64,000 nucleotides of DNA, taken from contig CAKOGP040000202.1 in assembly GCA_933822405.4 (NCBI GenBank), forward strand, positions 1 through 64,000, given 5' to 3'. Position numbers and translations under genes: made by a program. Below, in pieces: positions 1 to 10,518 of the stretch. Position 1 is the first letter of the stretch; every line of letters begins with the position of its first letter. The notes under the pieces were generated by a model. That model did not search any database and was not told the origin of the DNA. It saw nothing but the letters and a program-made list of their open reading frames with translations. This DNA is from Cylindrotheca closterium (lineage: Eukaryota; Bacillariophyta; Bacillariophyceae; Bacillariales; Bacillariaceae).

Positions 1-1048
1 CAATATATACCGGTGTGAGAACTTGCCCTATGAAAGACGACGTCATCATATCGTCAGAAAATTCCGATTCGTTTCACGCAGATGAAAGTACTGTACAGTT
101 TGACTGAGTCACATTCAATCGTACTGGTACCAGCCACCTAAGCAAATTGAAAACGCGTTCGTGTATTTTTAATTAAGGTCCTTAGGCAAAGCGTATATGT
201 ACGACTGTGCGACTTAGTACGATTGATTGCGTAGGAATCATGCTATAAAAACGATCGAATGATATATACGGTACGGTAGTTTGCTACATATATAATATCT
301 GCTCTGATGATGAGAAAGAGCACGTCGTTATACCGGTATATACCGGCCGGTACGAAAGAGGCACAACGAGCGATGACCAAACTCTACAGTACAGTACGAG
401 CCAGCTGCTACTAACTTGCTCTTGATAAGATCATGCTGCACAAATGAGGATGATACGAAGCGAACGACGATGATCGTATGGGAAACCACGATCGTATGGC
501 AGAAAGATACGGTAGCTAAACGCCGTTACGGTGAATTTTATTTTGTAGGAATACAGTACAGTACAGTATAGTACAGTACTACTTCTTGATGAGAAGAGCA
601 CCTTCGGCCTTTATGAAAAAGAAGGCACGAATGAGAGACGATACGAAGTATTAATAATAAACTCCTAAAATTTAGTTGAATATGTATTGCAGCCGACGCA
701 CCGGACATCTACTGTAGATCTCCCCGCCATTCGTGTACCAGAGCGGTACTGTAGCTGGTGTGGAAACGGCTCGGATGCTAGCGGCGAAGATGCAGTGGAA
801 TTGTTGCAGGGATCTCGTCGCAGCTTGCTGGATTCGGTGTCGGACAGGAGATTCAGAAGAATAAAAGCTTCATTTGTGTTCGACTGGTGCAACTAGTCCG
901 ACGAGTCATACAATCGCCTTACGTGCACGCAACAACGCGCGACCATCTGACGTCCGATCGAACAAATTGAAAATGATGTGACGATGAAACGAAATGACAT
1001 GGGACCAGTGTATGGAATAGTAGTAGCATTGGTATTGTGTCAGGTACA
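1..1048. other. Intergenic region, no supported gene
   Basis: No convincing gene is visible. Short open frames at 665-896 on both strands lack an ATG start and show no recognisable motif. The DNA contains repeated GTACAGTAC-like strings (around 388-398 and 551-581) and ACCGGT palindromes (9-14 and 332-337), which recur in other intergenic parts of the window. The promoter of the gene starting at 1049 should lie at the right end, but I see no clear TATA box. Confidence 0.5.
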
Positions 1049-2413
1049 ATGATCGTCATCATCCCATACCCCAAATACGAATGGTTTCAGCGTCCTTGTC
1101 CCAGTTCGGAGGTAACCTTGATTGTCGCCGGGATGCTTTTTGTTTGGACCGCAATCCTCTTTCACCAACGGGTGGATCGCATCAAGACCAAACTCCGCGG
1201 CATCGGTCCTCAGCCGGACGATTACCAAGACGACCACTTTGTAGGCTCCCTGCGAATCTGCTCGCTAATTTCAGCCTACATGGATCATCACGAAGATCCC
1301 GGATTTGCCATTTTGCGACTGGGGACCAAGGCCATTCTATTTTTGGGATTGATGCAACGGAACTTTCAGCATGGATTCCTCATCATGTTGGCCGTGCTCT
1401 TTGTCGAATGCAGTTTGAATACGGCGCGCATCTTGTTGGTGTATCAAAATTGCAAATCCATTGACTCGGTCCAACCGCTGGCGGACGACGAAGCATACGA
1501 CATTACCGGTGATAATGCACGTCAGTTGGAGCCGACAAATGTGCAGGAAGATTTGACAAGGCCGTTTGCGCTTGCAGTATTGGTCTTTTTGACGCAAATC
1601 GTCTTGATTGGGCTCGTGCTGGATGACACCTATCTCACTACCACGCGCACCTGCTTCAATGGAACGACCGGATGCCTCATGCTCACATCCTTGGGTTCCT
1701 ACTGCTTGTATTTGATGGGGACCTTTATGACATGTGTTTATTATGTCGGTCCGACCAATTCGTACGGCAGCAAGGAGCTAAATCCTACGTTTTGGCTCAA
1801 GCTTTTTCTCATGAATAAGAATCGTGTCATGTTTGAGTGGGAGGATCTGGGAGGATCCGGGGAAGAACGAACTCTCGAGCTGGAAGCAAAACATTGGACC
1901 TTATGGGTACGATTTGCCATGTCCTTTTTGGTCAATGAAGTTGGTTTTACCATGTTGTTGTACGTGCTTCCTGTCAAAGTGGCGGGGCAGGCAACCATTA
2001 TGGGCGTGGTCTTTCAAGCGCTAGGAATGGTCTATCTGGTGGATTTGGATAACTGCACAGGAAATGTCCTTACACTGGTCGAATCAACGCACAAGAACAA
2101 CAAAGAGTCAACAACAAACGGCTCTCATGATTATGGAAGTAGCTATCAAATGGATGAAAAACAGTTTGAAGCCGAAAAGCAAAAGATCATTCGACAAGCC
2201 ATGAAAGATGTCGAGGCCCAGCTGCAAGCCTTGGCCCATGGGGACCAGAGACACCATGCCCAAAAGCAGCGGAAGAAAAGATCAAAGTTTACCAATATCA
2301 CAAGTGCACTCTTTTTATCGAAATATCCAAACACCAACAACCGGCAACGACAAGCCGGAGGGAACAGTGAAAAGTCACCATTGGTTTTGAATGGTGGTGG
2401 TCCAATTTCCTGA
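1049..2413 (+). CDS. Multi-pass membrane protein of unknown function
   Basis: This is a 454-residue single-exon gene. The open frame extends 12 nt upstream to a GTG, but the first ATG is at 1049 and is the sensible eukaryotic start. About six or seven hydrophobic segments are visible, roughly at residues 19-37, 82-118 (probably two), 167-186, 203-232, 288-308 and 311-333. Between spans 5 and 6 lies a charged loop ending in a W-E-D-L-G-G-S-G motif. The C-terminal 100 residues are hydrophilic and basic (Lys/Arg/Gln-rich, with KQRKKRSK), so the tail is probably cytosolic. I do not recognise the family; a diatom-specific membrane protein or a divergent transporter are both possible. No signal peptide or extracellular domain is seen. 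Coding status is well supported by length and codon pattern; function is unknown. Confidence 0.8.
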   Translation: MIVIIPYPKYEWFQRPCPSSEVTLIVAGMLFVWTAILFHQRVDRIKTKLRGIGPQPDDYQDDHFVGSLRICSLISAYMDHHEDPGFAILRLGTKAILFLGLMQRNFQHGFLIMLAVLFVECSLNTARILLVYQNCKSIDSVQPLADDEAYDITGDNARQLEPTNVQEDLTRPFALAVLVFLTQIVLIGLVLDDTYLTTTRTCFNGTTGCLMLTSLGSYCLYLMGTFMTCVYYVGPTNSYGSKELNPTFWLKLFLMNKNRVMFEWEDLGGSGEERTLELEAKHWTLWVRFAMSFLVNEVGFTMLLYVLPVKVAGQATIMGVVFQALGMVYLVDLDNCTGNVLTLVESTHKNNKESTTNGSHDYGSSYQMDEKQFEAEKQKIIRQAMKDVEAQLQALAHGDQRHHAQKQRKKRSKFTNITSALFLSKYPNTNNRQRQAGGNSEKSPLVLNGGGPIS

Positions 2414-3890
2414 TCAAATTGAAAGAAAAAAACTCTTGTATTTCTGGCGGGACATCATTGACAGATGGATCCGATCAAAGTTGTCACGACGTTTCCCAAT
2501 ATTGTGATTGGGAATAAGTGGGAATACTAGTTGCTTCGTGGCAATCGGACGGCCTATGTCCGCCGCCAACCGAGAACAACACTTTACAAGATTATATCGG
2601 CGCATAGAAAAAGCGCAAATCAAAATTGCGTCAAGGCGTGGTTCTTGTCACGCTTTTGGCATGCAGGACCAATTGAAACCAACATGGATCAGATGAGCTT
2701 GGTCAAGGCTTGTTTGAAGACTCTGGAAGAGTTGCCACCTAATGAGCTGAGGCGCTTTGAGTTGGCATCACTCTCCAAAGCGTTGAATGGATGTTTATTT
2801 TATAGTGAATACAATGCATCACAATAAGAGAAGTGCCTAAGGTACTGGACTCAAGCACACCAAAAATTAACGAAAGAATAGAGGAGAACTGTAGAAGTCA
2901 TTGCTGGACGATTGAACAATGCCTATCAAAATGGAATGAGGAGGTAAAGAAGTATTGTTCAAGAAACGATCTTTTCAATACATATATGGAGACTTGGGCT
3001 AAACGCAATCATAGCAAGAAGTCTGTTGAATGATAGAAGAAGAACTTGACTATTAGGAAACATAGTAGAATTGACTCACAAGAGATGCTTTGATTAGGGC
3101 CATCAACTAGTTAACGAGTCGCTGCACTTGTTGCCTCAATTGACATGGACTGAACCTCGAACCACACATATCAAGATACGTCCAGATCGGAATCATTGCT
3201 AGCTGTTATGAAGATTGGATGTTGACATTGACTACACATATGTTTCTAAAACATTTTACAATCTTGGCAAAGTGGACCTGCGGTCACGTACCGGTAGAAG
3301 ACGCCCTTCACATCACCACCTATTGTAGGTTCAGATTTGTTCCATGGGCTCAAAGCGCACAGTATGCCCCCTAGCATAGACTGGGATGGTCCTACAGTAG
3401 AAGGAAGTCCTCGTCTCTAAATGTACCATACAGTAGCACGCCGAAGCAGCACGCGGCAGAACGCTTTGTTTTCTTAATTTTCTTGAGTGCTTTTATAATT
3501 TCATTCGCTCAGCCTGTACACTTCTCCTGTACACGTACGTTTACGTTTACGAGTACGTGTATTAATACCTTTTGGCCCGCAATCAGTATTTTTTTATTTT
3601 ATATATAAACGATCCTTTGTTGTATGCATTTTTTAAACATTTAACGACCCAGCCATGATGTTCGATAAATATTTTGTCAAACGAATAATACAAAAACAAG
3701 TGCCACAAAAATGGGGAACTCAACCGCTATTTCTTTTCTCAACGCGTGCACCATATACTCAATACTGGTACTACTGCAAAGATTGCATACAATAATCTCC
3801 TCTATAACAGTGCTGCTCTTTCTAGTGGTCCAAACAAACCGCAAAGTTTCAAGACACGACCATAACATCTGAAAGATCGATTGGGAAAGT
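2414..3890. other. Intergenic region with possible gene relics
   Basis: Two short plus-strand frames, 2687-2827 (M-D-Q-M-S-L-V-K...) and 2833-3033 (with C-x4-C and Lys/Glu-rich content), look coding-like. They are in different frames, unsupported by homology that I recognise, and could be the remains of one gene. The stretch from 3040 to 3770 is AT-rich and featureless apart from an alternating acgtacgtttacg tract near 3535-3560. From about 3783 the sequence matches the upstream region of the related gene at 8057 (see the repeat entries). Confidence 0.35.
3783..3890 (+). repeat. Duplicated 5' flank, copy 1 (partner at 7949-8056)
   Basis: The ~108 bp before the ATG at 3891 align with the ~108 bp before the ATG at 8057, sharing runs such as caataatctcctctat and gctctttctagtggtcc, with scattered substitutions and small indels. 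The duplication that produced the two genes therefore included the 5'UTR and proximal promoter, so both copies may share regulation. No clear TATA element lies inside the shared part. Confidence 0.75.
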
Positions 3891-5432
3891 ATGGTCCGTG
3901 CATCAAGAGTGCCAGATGGAGACGAAGCTTATGCTGTGCACACCAGCATTGGGGGGGAGGATGACGCAAAAAGACTCCGGGAGCAAGAACGGGAGGAAGA
4001 GCACCGTCGTGAAAAGAAGCGAGAAGCACTAAAACAGGCAGAGAAGACAAGCAAGCAGGTGATTCTTCTGGTTGTGCTAGTCTTGATTGCTGGAGCCTAC
4101 CTTGCTGGGGCTTACTTTGGCGCCCCAGGTATTTCAAACAGAGGTGGCGCTGCTGCTGTGGATGAGGGAAACAATCATAAACCTGCTGATGATACAATGT
4201 CCGATTCTCCTTCGAGTGATCCAACCATGGCCGCGACCAACCCTCCGTCGCTTTCTCCGCTTTATCCAAGAAATTCACCCGATGATTGCGAGAGAATTAC
4301 TCGTGGTGTGGATGTGAGTTTGCAATCTGAACTCATTCCCAAGTTTTTTGATATTCGAATGGATGTCTCGATGACCCTGCAGCTCGAAGACTTGTCTGAA
4401 GTCGTGGAAGAAGTGGAATCGAGAATCCAAAGAATCTTGGGTCCAAGGCTAGCTGACTGTCCGAATGCTCGACGATTGCGACAACCAGATTGGACGCGAA
4501 GACTACAAATTGAAACAAATGTCATTGGTAATGCGAGGTTTAATGCCGAGTACCAGCCAGATCAGTCCTGTGATGCTTCAGCTCCAACTCCTTGTATTCG
4601 GGTTGTAACCAGGTTGAATCTCTTCTTCAAAGGCGAAGAAGATACGTTTCCTTTGATTGATCGAATCTTTTTGCTCTTTGGAGAACAAGAGTTGACAGAG
4701 ACTCTTGGATTGTCTGCTCCTTTCAACCAGATCAAAGTTGTGGATGTCACGACCGCTAGGTCGCCAACCCTAGTACCTACACAGCTGCCATCTTCTAATC
4801 CGACGGCTTCCCCTCTTTACCCAGCATCTGAATCTCCTTCAAGTGATCCAACCATGGCCGCAACCAACCCTCCGTCGCTTTCCCCACTTTATCCAAGAAA
4901 TTCACCCGACGACTGCGAGGGAATTACTCGTGGTGTGGATGTGAGTTTGCAATCTGAACTCATCCCCAAGTTTGTTATTTTCCGAATGGATGTATCGTTA
5001 ACCCTGCAGCTATCGGACTTGTCTGAAGTCGCAGAAGCTATGAGATTGAGAATGCAAGAAATTTGGGGTCCGAGACTAGCTGACTGTCCTAATGCTCGAC
5101 GACTGCGCCAACAAGATTGGACGAGACGACTACAAATTGAAGAGAATCTCATTGGGAACGCGAGGTTTAATGCCGAGTACCAGCCAGATCAGTCATGTGA
5201 TGCTTCAGCTCCAACTCCTTGTATTCGGGTTGTGACCAGGTTGAATCTCTTCTTGAAAGGCGAAGAAGCAATGGTACCTTTGTTGACTCGAATCTCTTCT
5301 CTCATTGGAGAACAAGAGTTGACAGAGACTCTTGGATTATCTGCTCCTTTCAACCAGATCAAAGTTGTTGATGTCACGACCGCTAGGCCTACAACCCTAG
5401 TACCTACACAACTGCCATCTGCCAATCCATAG
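3891..5432 (+). CDS. Single-pass membrane protein with two four-Cys domains
   Basis: A 513-residue protein starting at ATG 3891. Residues 7-20 hold a motif shared with paralogues (V-P-D-G-D-E-A-Y-A-V). A highly charged E/R/K stretch (25-55) follows, then one membrane span (about 57-78), a Ser/Thr/Pro linker, and two tandem copies of an unnamed domain (about 131-295 and 340-504). The positive charges before the span predict N-inside, with the domains outside the cell or in the secretory lumen. Each copy has the family's four cysteines: one in DDCE, one in LADC, and a C-x7-C pair followed by IRVVTRLNLF. The internal repeat period is 627 bp (209 codons) at the DNA level, so the duplication is fairly recent. 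The stop TAG replaces the Thr codon that continues the linker in copy 1 (NPT-AS versus NP-stop-AS). Related sequence resumes downstream, so this is probably a shortened version of a longer ancestor. Function is unknown; a surface role is inferred from topology. Confidence 0.85.
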   Translation: MVRASRVPDGDEAYAVHTSIGGEDDAKRLREQEREEEHRREKKREALKQAEKTSKQVILLVVLVLIAGAYLAGAYFGAPGISNRGGAAAVDEGNNHKPADDTMSDSPSSDPTMAATNPPSLSPLYPRNSPDDCERITRGVDVSLQSELIPKFFDIRMDVSMTLQLEDLSEVVEEVESRIQRILGPRLADCPNARRLRQPDWTRRLQIETNVIGNARFNAEYQPDQSCDASAPTPCIRVVTRLNLFFKGEEDTFPLIDRIFLLFGEQELTETLGLSAPFNQIKVVDVTTARSPTLVPTQLPSSNPTASPLYPASESPSSDPTMAATNPPSLSPLYPRNSPDDCEGITRGVDVSLQSELIPKFVIFRMDVSLTLQLSDLSEVAEAMRLRMQEIWGPRLADCPNARRLRQQDWTRRLQIEENLIGNARFNAEYQPDQSCDASAPTPCIRVVTRLNLFLKGEEAMVPLLTRISSLIGEQELTETLGLSAPFNQIKVVDVTTARPTTLVPTQLPSANP

Positions 5433-6160
5433 GCAAGCACTCTGGACAATCGGGAGCTAGACTACGATCGTTGCTTGGCTGATTCCAACACAGAGATTAT
5501 TCCCAACTGCGCAGCTTTGCGATTGTGAAGATAAATGTGCTACTCCATGGGTATGAATTGAATTTGTATGTGGCAACTCTTTTCTAATGCTGCAGGATTG
5601 AATCAGAAAGATATTGGAGAATCAAAAGTAAGCGCTAATAAGTCCAGACGCCCGTTTAACAATCTACTTGATTCATGCTTCGCGTGTGATTCAAGGTATA
5701 GATGACGTTCCTCTCAATATTTCTCACATCAATGCAGCCACAGCAGATCGTTGTACTGGCACGAAGAATAATTATGACCAGCTAGGCGCAGACTGTACGC
5801 ATCTCTGAAACAGGACTCAAGAGTTTCACTCAATTGCGACAACCAGATTGGACAAGAAGACTACAAATTGAAAACAATGTCAATGGCAACAGAAGCTCTA
5901 AGCAATTCTGAGTACAAGCCGGATCGGTCCTGCGATGCATCAGCAACCTCTCCTTGTATTCGGGTTGTAACAAGGTTGAATCTCTTCTTGAAAGACGAAG
6001 ACGATACGCTACCTTTGGTGAATCGAATATTATCCTGCCTGGTGTACAAGAAAGTTCCCAGGAAAATTCCCAAGTCCACTACTCTGTATATGACGTGTTC
6101 CTTGGTGAACCTGCCTCTTTTATATGTTATTCAATACTATAGCTTTAAATTGTTTTGACA
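5433..6160 (+). pseudogene. Remnant of further four-Cys domain sequence
   Basis: Directly after the TAG of the preceding gene the frame stays readable for about 30 codons, includes D-Y-D-R-C (compare the first-Cys motif of the family) and ends in TGA at about 5528. A third domain copy is recognisable from about 5825: Q-L-R-Q-P-D-W-T-R-R-L-Q-I-E, then in another frame S-E-Y-K-P-D-R-S-C-D with the C-x7-C pair, C-I-R-V-V-T-R-L-N-L-F and D-E-D-D-T-L-P-L, ending near 6050. The first half of the domain is missing and the frame is interrupted, so it cannot be translated as a family member. It records a former third repeat or a separate neighbouring gene. Confidence 0.75.
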
Positions 6161-6666
6161 AGATCACTTCTATCGAAGTGGGATCAATCAAAAAGTAATT
6201 TCACATTTGGTTTTACCTTTGGTTTTTATCCTCTCACTCTTTTCTCTTTGAAGGTGTCTGTCTTAGCTCAGCGACATACAGCACTTTTTTATTCTTCCAT
6301 GACTTTTCGGGCGAAAAAGGGGTTGAAAATCTGACCGTGAAGATGATTCCATTTACAGTACCGGGTACAGGCATAAACCCAATTATGTTTAATAGCACGT
6401 AGAAAACGTACCACGAGCTACGCAAAAAAATTCACATAATTGGGAAAACAAAATGCCCATATTTCAATGGTCAAACTTGTGAGGAGTACAGTGAAGGCAA
6501 ACAATCCTTCGATTATCTTCCCAACGCTTTCCATAAATCACCCAATATATCCTTAGTACTCTACTTGGTTATTTTGCCATAACTAATGTTGGTCAAATCC
6601 AATTGTAAATACCATGCGACAGAAATTCTGTTAGAAGAAAAAAACCGTCCGAGATAGGCTCCTAGA
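6161..6666. other. Intergenic region, nothing recognised
   Basis: AT-rich DNA between two degenerate segments. No open frame with a recognisable product, no RNA gene and no clear repeat was found. Confidence 0.5.
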
Positions 6667-7330
6667 CTAGTTATCACTACACTTTTTAGATCTTTCAAGC
6701 TGATCCAAGTACTCTTGTTGCTTCTCTTGAGAGAGATTGTCAAAGAATGATTTCATTTCACGTTGAACTGTGATCTTGGCACGCCCGATAGCTGTATCTT
6801 CGATGTCAACGTCTTTGGAACGAAGTTTCGTCAATCCAGCTTCATCTTCATCAGTCCACTCTCCAACAAGAGGCGGGTCCTTATCGCGTACTTCCAACCA
6901 CTTCTTTCTTTTACCTCCAATGAGTTTGGGTTGGTCTTTCCTTTCAACGCCTTTCCACAGCATGAGTTTTTCAAGTTTGGTCTTTGTGAGCAGCATTGTA
7001 ATCTCGGTGTTCCTGTCCACCTCCCATATGTCCCTTCCGCTCTTGGCCTGCTCAATCAGCTCCAGTCTCATCTTCTTGATTGCTTACAACTTCTTTGCTT
7101 CACCCTCATTGTCTCGTAGCGTAGCAGCCGCGAAATAGTTATTGTGGGTTTTGTGACCCCCTGCAGTTAGCTTGAACGCTTTTCCAGACTGTCTTGTGGT
7201 CATAAGCTTTTCTTCCATTTCAGCTGTACCCATTGAAGTGAGGCCACGAAGCTCAGATTCCTTGTTTGAGAGGAGATGGTTGTTGATTGTGGACTTCCGT
7301 TTTGTCGTTCGTCGTTGGCGGTTTCATCGG
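6667..7330 (-). pseudogene. Broken gene of unknown function, possibly element-derived
   Basis: On the minus strand one frame reads coherently from about 7330 down to the stop at 6667, interrupted by a single TAA near 7085 (context K-K-L-stop-A-I-K-K-M). Before the stop it encodes a basic stretch and S-E-L-R-G-L-T-S-M-G-T. After it come a Lys/Leu-rich segment with L-M-L-W-K-G-V, a W-T-D-E-D-E-A-G-L motif, and a Gln/Glu-rich C-terminus. Coding-like composition on both sides of one nonsense codon suggests a recently inactivated gene, or a gene with an intron I cannot place. Another minus-strand frame (7253-7552, ATG start, 99 residues) lies upstream and may be an earlier part of it. I do not recognise the family. 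Confidence 0.4.
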
Positions 7331-7948
7331 AATGAGAAAATGCCTTGGAAGCTGCCTTGTGTAGAGGTAGTCCCAGGAGATATAATGCCAAACACAGATA
7401 GTGGTGGATAGTCTGGCACTTGTATTGTTGTATGTCACGTTTGCATTGTTGTGCTGTATTCGGGAAGGCATTGGACTGTAATCTGTTGGATTGGATTTTT
7501 TGGCTTCAGCTTCAGCGAATCTTGATGCCCACATGCTCTCTCGGAGGGTCATGTTCGCATTTTTGCAATGGCCTGTTCATGCAACGTATGTTAGTGGGAT
7601 GGCATGGCAATATAGCGGTCTTATTTTGTCCAGAATTGAAGGTGTAAAATCTTTTGCTGGGAGCATTTTAACATTGGGTTTTTTTTCTCATGATTTTCAG
7701 TAGCATTGTACACGTGTGCGTGGATTCCTACGGTCAAAAATTACTTTTGGGTCAGTTGGAAATGAAACATATATGATACATATCTCACGCAAATATATAT
7801 TATAGTACTGTACTTAACAGGCTTTCCTACGGATTCAAAATCCTGTAGAATGGACACTTCAGGAAGGCTTGATTGCCTGGTACTCGGACGTCATCATTTT
7901 GGGTCTTTTTCTGTTAGAAAAGGGGTTGGACATAATTAGATACAATAT
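7331..7948. other. Intergenic region upstream of the 8.1-kb gene
   Basis: Apart from the uncertain minus-strand frame noted for the preceding pseudogene, no gene is supported. The tract at 7790-7815 (atatatattatagtactgtac) is AT-rich and could carry promoter elements, but no consensus is clear. Confidence 0.4.
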
Positions 7949-8056
7949 ATATACTGCGTACAATAATCTCCTCTATGACGGTGCTGCTCTTTCTAGTGGT
8001 CCAAACATTTCAATAAGACGGGACCACAAAACATCCGAAAGGTCGATACGGAAGGT
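7949..8056 (+). repeat. Duplicated 5' flank, copy 2 (partner at 3783-3890)
   Basis: Matches the region before the 3891 gene, including the shared caataatctcctctat and gctctttctagtggtcc runs and the sequence leading into the ATG. This supports a segmental duplication that copied regulatory DNA as well as coding DNA. Confidence 0.75.
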
Positions 8057-8947
8057 ATGGTTGCATCAACAGTGCCAAATGGAGACGAAGCTTATGCTGT
8101 GTTCACCAGCATTGGGGGGGAGAATGACGCAAGAAGACTCCGGGAGCAAGAACGGGAGGAAGAGCACCGTCGAGAAAAGGAGCGAGAAGCACTAAAACAG
8201 GCAGAGAAGACAAGCAAGCAGGTGATTCTTCTGGTTGTGCTAGTCTTGATTGCTGGAGCCTACCTTGCTGGGGCCTTCCTTGTTGGAGCTTACTTTGGCG
8301 CCCCAGGTATTTCAAAGGGAGGTGACGCTGCTGCTGTGAATGAGGGAAACGACCAGAAACCTGCTGATGATACAACATCCGAATCTCCTTCAAGTGATCC
8401 GACCATGGCAGCAACCAACCCCCCGTCGCTTTCCCCACTTTATCCAAGAAATACACTCGATGATTGCGAGAGAATTGCTCGTGGTGTGGATGTGAGTTTG
8501 CAATCTGAACTCATTCCCAAGTTTTTTGATATTCGAATGGATGTCTCGCTGACCCTGCAGCTCTCGGACTTGTCTGAGGTCGTAGAAGAAATGGAATTGA
8601 GAATCCAAAGAATCTTGGGCCCAAGGCTAGCTGACTGTCCGAATGCTCGACGATTGCGACAAACAGATTGGAAGAGACGACTACAAATTGAAACAAATGT
8701 CATTGGTAACGCGAGATTTAATGCCGAGTACCAGCCAGATCAGTCCTGTGATGCATCAGCTCCATCTCCTTGTATTCGGGTTGTGACAAAGTTGAATCTC
8801 TTCTTGAAAGGCGAAGAAGATACGCTACCTTTGGCGAATCGAATCACTTCGCGCTTTGGAGAACAAGAGTTGACAGAGACTCTTGGATTGACTGCTCCTT
8901 TCAATAAGATCGAAGTTGTCGGCGTCACGGCTGCTGCGCCAAATTGA
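8057..8947 (+). CDS. Single-pass membrane protein with one four-Cys domain
   Basis: A 296-residue close paralogue of the protein at 3891, nearly identical through the first 55 residues (V-P-N-G-D-E-A-Y-A-V motif, E/R-rich charged stretch). The membrane span (about 57-85) is longer by a short G-A-F-L-V insertion that duplicates the existing AGAYLAGA-type sequence. After a Ser/Pro linker comes one four-Cys domain (about 136-292) with DDCE, LADC, C-x7-C and the closing L-G-L-T-A-P-F. It ends with TGA after A-A-P-N, without the second domain or stalk. The 5' flank is also shared with the other gene. The topology prediction is the same: short basic cytosolic tail, domain outside. A functional gene seems likely because the frame is intact over its whole length; the role is unknown. 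Confidence 0.85.
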   Translation: MVASTVPNGDEAYAVFTSIGGENDARRLREQEREEEHRREKEREALKQAEKTSKQVILLVVLVLIAGAYLAGAFLVGAYFGAPGISKGGDAAAVNEGNDQKPADDTTSESPSSDPTMAATNPPSLSPLYPRNTLDDCERIARGVDVSLQSELIPKFFDIRMDVSLTLQLSDLSEVVEEMELRIQRILGPRLADCPNARRLRQTDWKRRLQIETNVIGNARFNAEYQPDQSCDASAPSPCIRVVTKLNLFLKGEEDTLPLANRITSRFGEQELTETLGLTAPFNKIEVVGVTAAAPN

Positions 8948-10518
8948 TGGGGGTCTTCCATTGAGCGAAGAAGATTCCATGTCGACTTATGGCTTGCAGC
9001 TTACATAGTACTACTCAAGATTGTTAGTATTATTAACGTAGAGCGCATCGATTGTTACAAGAATTTGCGATTGTTACAACTATAGAAATCGCTTGGCAAT
9101 GCAACCCACGCATGTTTTGTACAGATCATATTCAAAAAGAATCTATCGAGTTGCTAAACCAGCCTTCAATAAAGAGCGTTGGGGTCTGATAAAAGTGAAA
9201 TTAGTGTCGTCCTGTCGAAAGTTAAATACCCAAAGTTCTCAAGTCTAATTCTGGACCTCCGAAGGATCTTCAACAGTCCCACAGAGTTTTGCCTTGTTCT
9301 GAGGACCCTTTCACTCGCCGCTGTCTGCAAGGCAGGTGTAGGGACATGTGCGATGTTGTCTTCAAAGTCACTTGGGTTGTTATCAGACATGACAAAGCTG
9401 ATACACCGAGTGGACCTGCAATATTATCCATCAATGAGTGACTGGGGAGAAAACCCGCAAAATCTGAGAGTTTGTTGATATGATTTTCGGACTTTGATGG
9501 TTGTCTTGTGAAGTATTACTATACCAATAAATATGTGTTGGAGTATATATCTCGGCAATACATTCGTTGGAAAGAGTATGTACCATTCAAAAGCAGGCGC
9601 CATTCAGTTTCAGAATTCCTTTCTACCAGTATCTGATTGAGGGAATCATCTTCGGCCGTGGATGCTATTGTGATCATTGCAAATGCGGATCGGGTCCAAA
9701 TTTCAGTCAATACCATCCATCGACCGTGAAGATTTTTGAATGAGGGCTTGCCTGTTCTATTGTGCAAGGGTGGAATAGTCCGTTGTATTGTTGATGTATA
9801 TTGTTGGTCTTGGTGTGCGTCTTATATATTTCCTCCGTTGTTGATATTGATTTGATCCATGCATGGAAGACTTCATATGAACAACGGCGTGGGATTGTCA
9901 TCGTGGTGTCATCAAGTGTTAGCGTTGCGTTGCATATATCACTCAGCTGATGATGATGCTGCTCCAAAAAATAAAGAAGAAGTTTACAACATCAAAGTCA
10001 ACGATTTCCAATGTAAAATATGGCACCGCAAGTTGTACGGTACAATAGATACAAGTACAAATGAATGATGGCAGGAAGTTGTTTCATGTGTTCGCATTCC
10101 GAATTTTGGTCTTTCACTTGGAAGTGTCGTACTGGTGTCATCTAATCAGGCCCAATCATTGATCTTTTCCAATAAGTCTGAAGAAGGACCAAGACAACGC
10201 GTGCCTTTTCCTCTATGTCCCTGAATTCTTTTCCCTGAAATTCGTTCTTTCGCGTTAAGTAGATCTATTCTCTCTATTCCTCGTCATTCTGTTGGCATGT
10301 CAATTCGTTCCGGACGTTAAATCGTTTTGCATGCGTCATTAGTAGTGCCGCGCGTAGGCAATGGTAACCAATAACCCAACCAGATATCATCACCTGTATC
10401 TTTCATGATTTGTGACACTCAATCCAATAATCACCAGCTTGCATCCCAACTCTGTCGTCCATCAGTCATTTCATCCCAGAGTAATACAAGCTTTATATTA
10501 CAATAGCTGTTTTCATCC
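8948..10518. other. Intergenic region with one weak minus-strand ORF
   Basis: The only ATG-initiated frame with coding-like composition is 9166-9390 on the minus strand (74 residues, beginning M-S-D-N-N-P-S-D-F-E-D-N). It matches nothing I know and has no neighbouring exon that I can place. The rest (9480-10518) is non-coding by inspection. The T/C-rich stretch at 10200-10510 is probably the promoter and 5'UTR of the coiled-coil gene. Confidence 0.35.
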
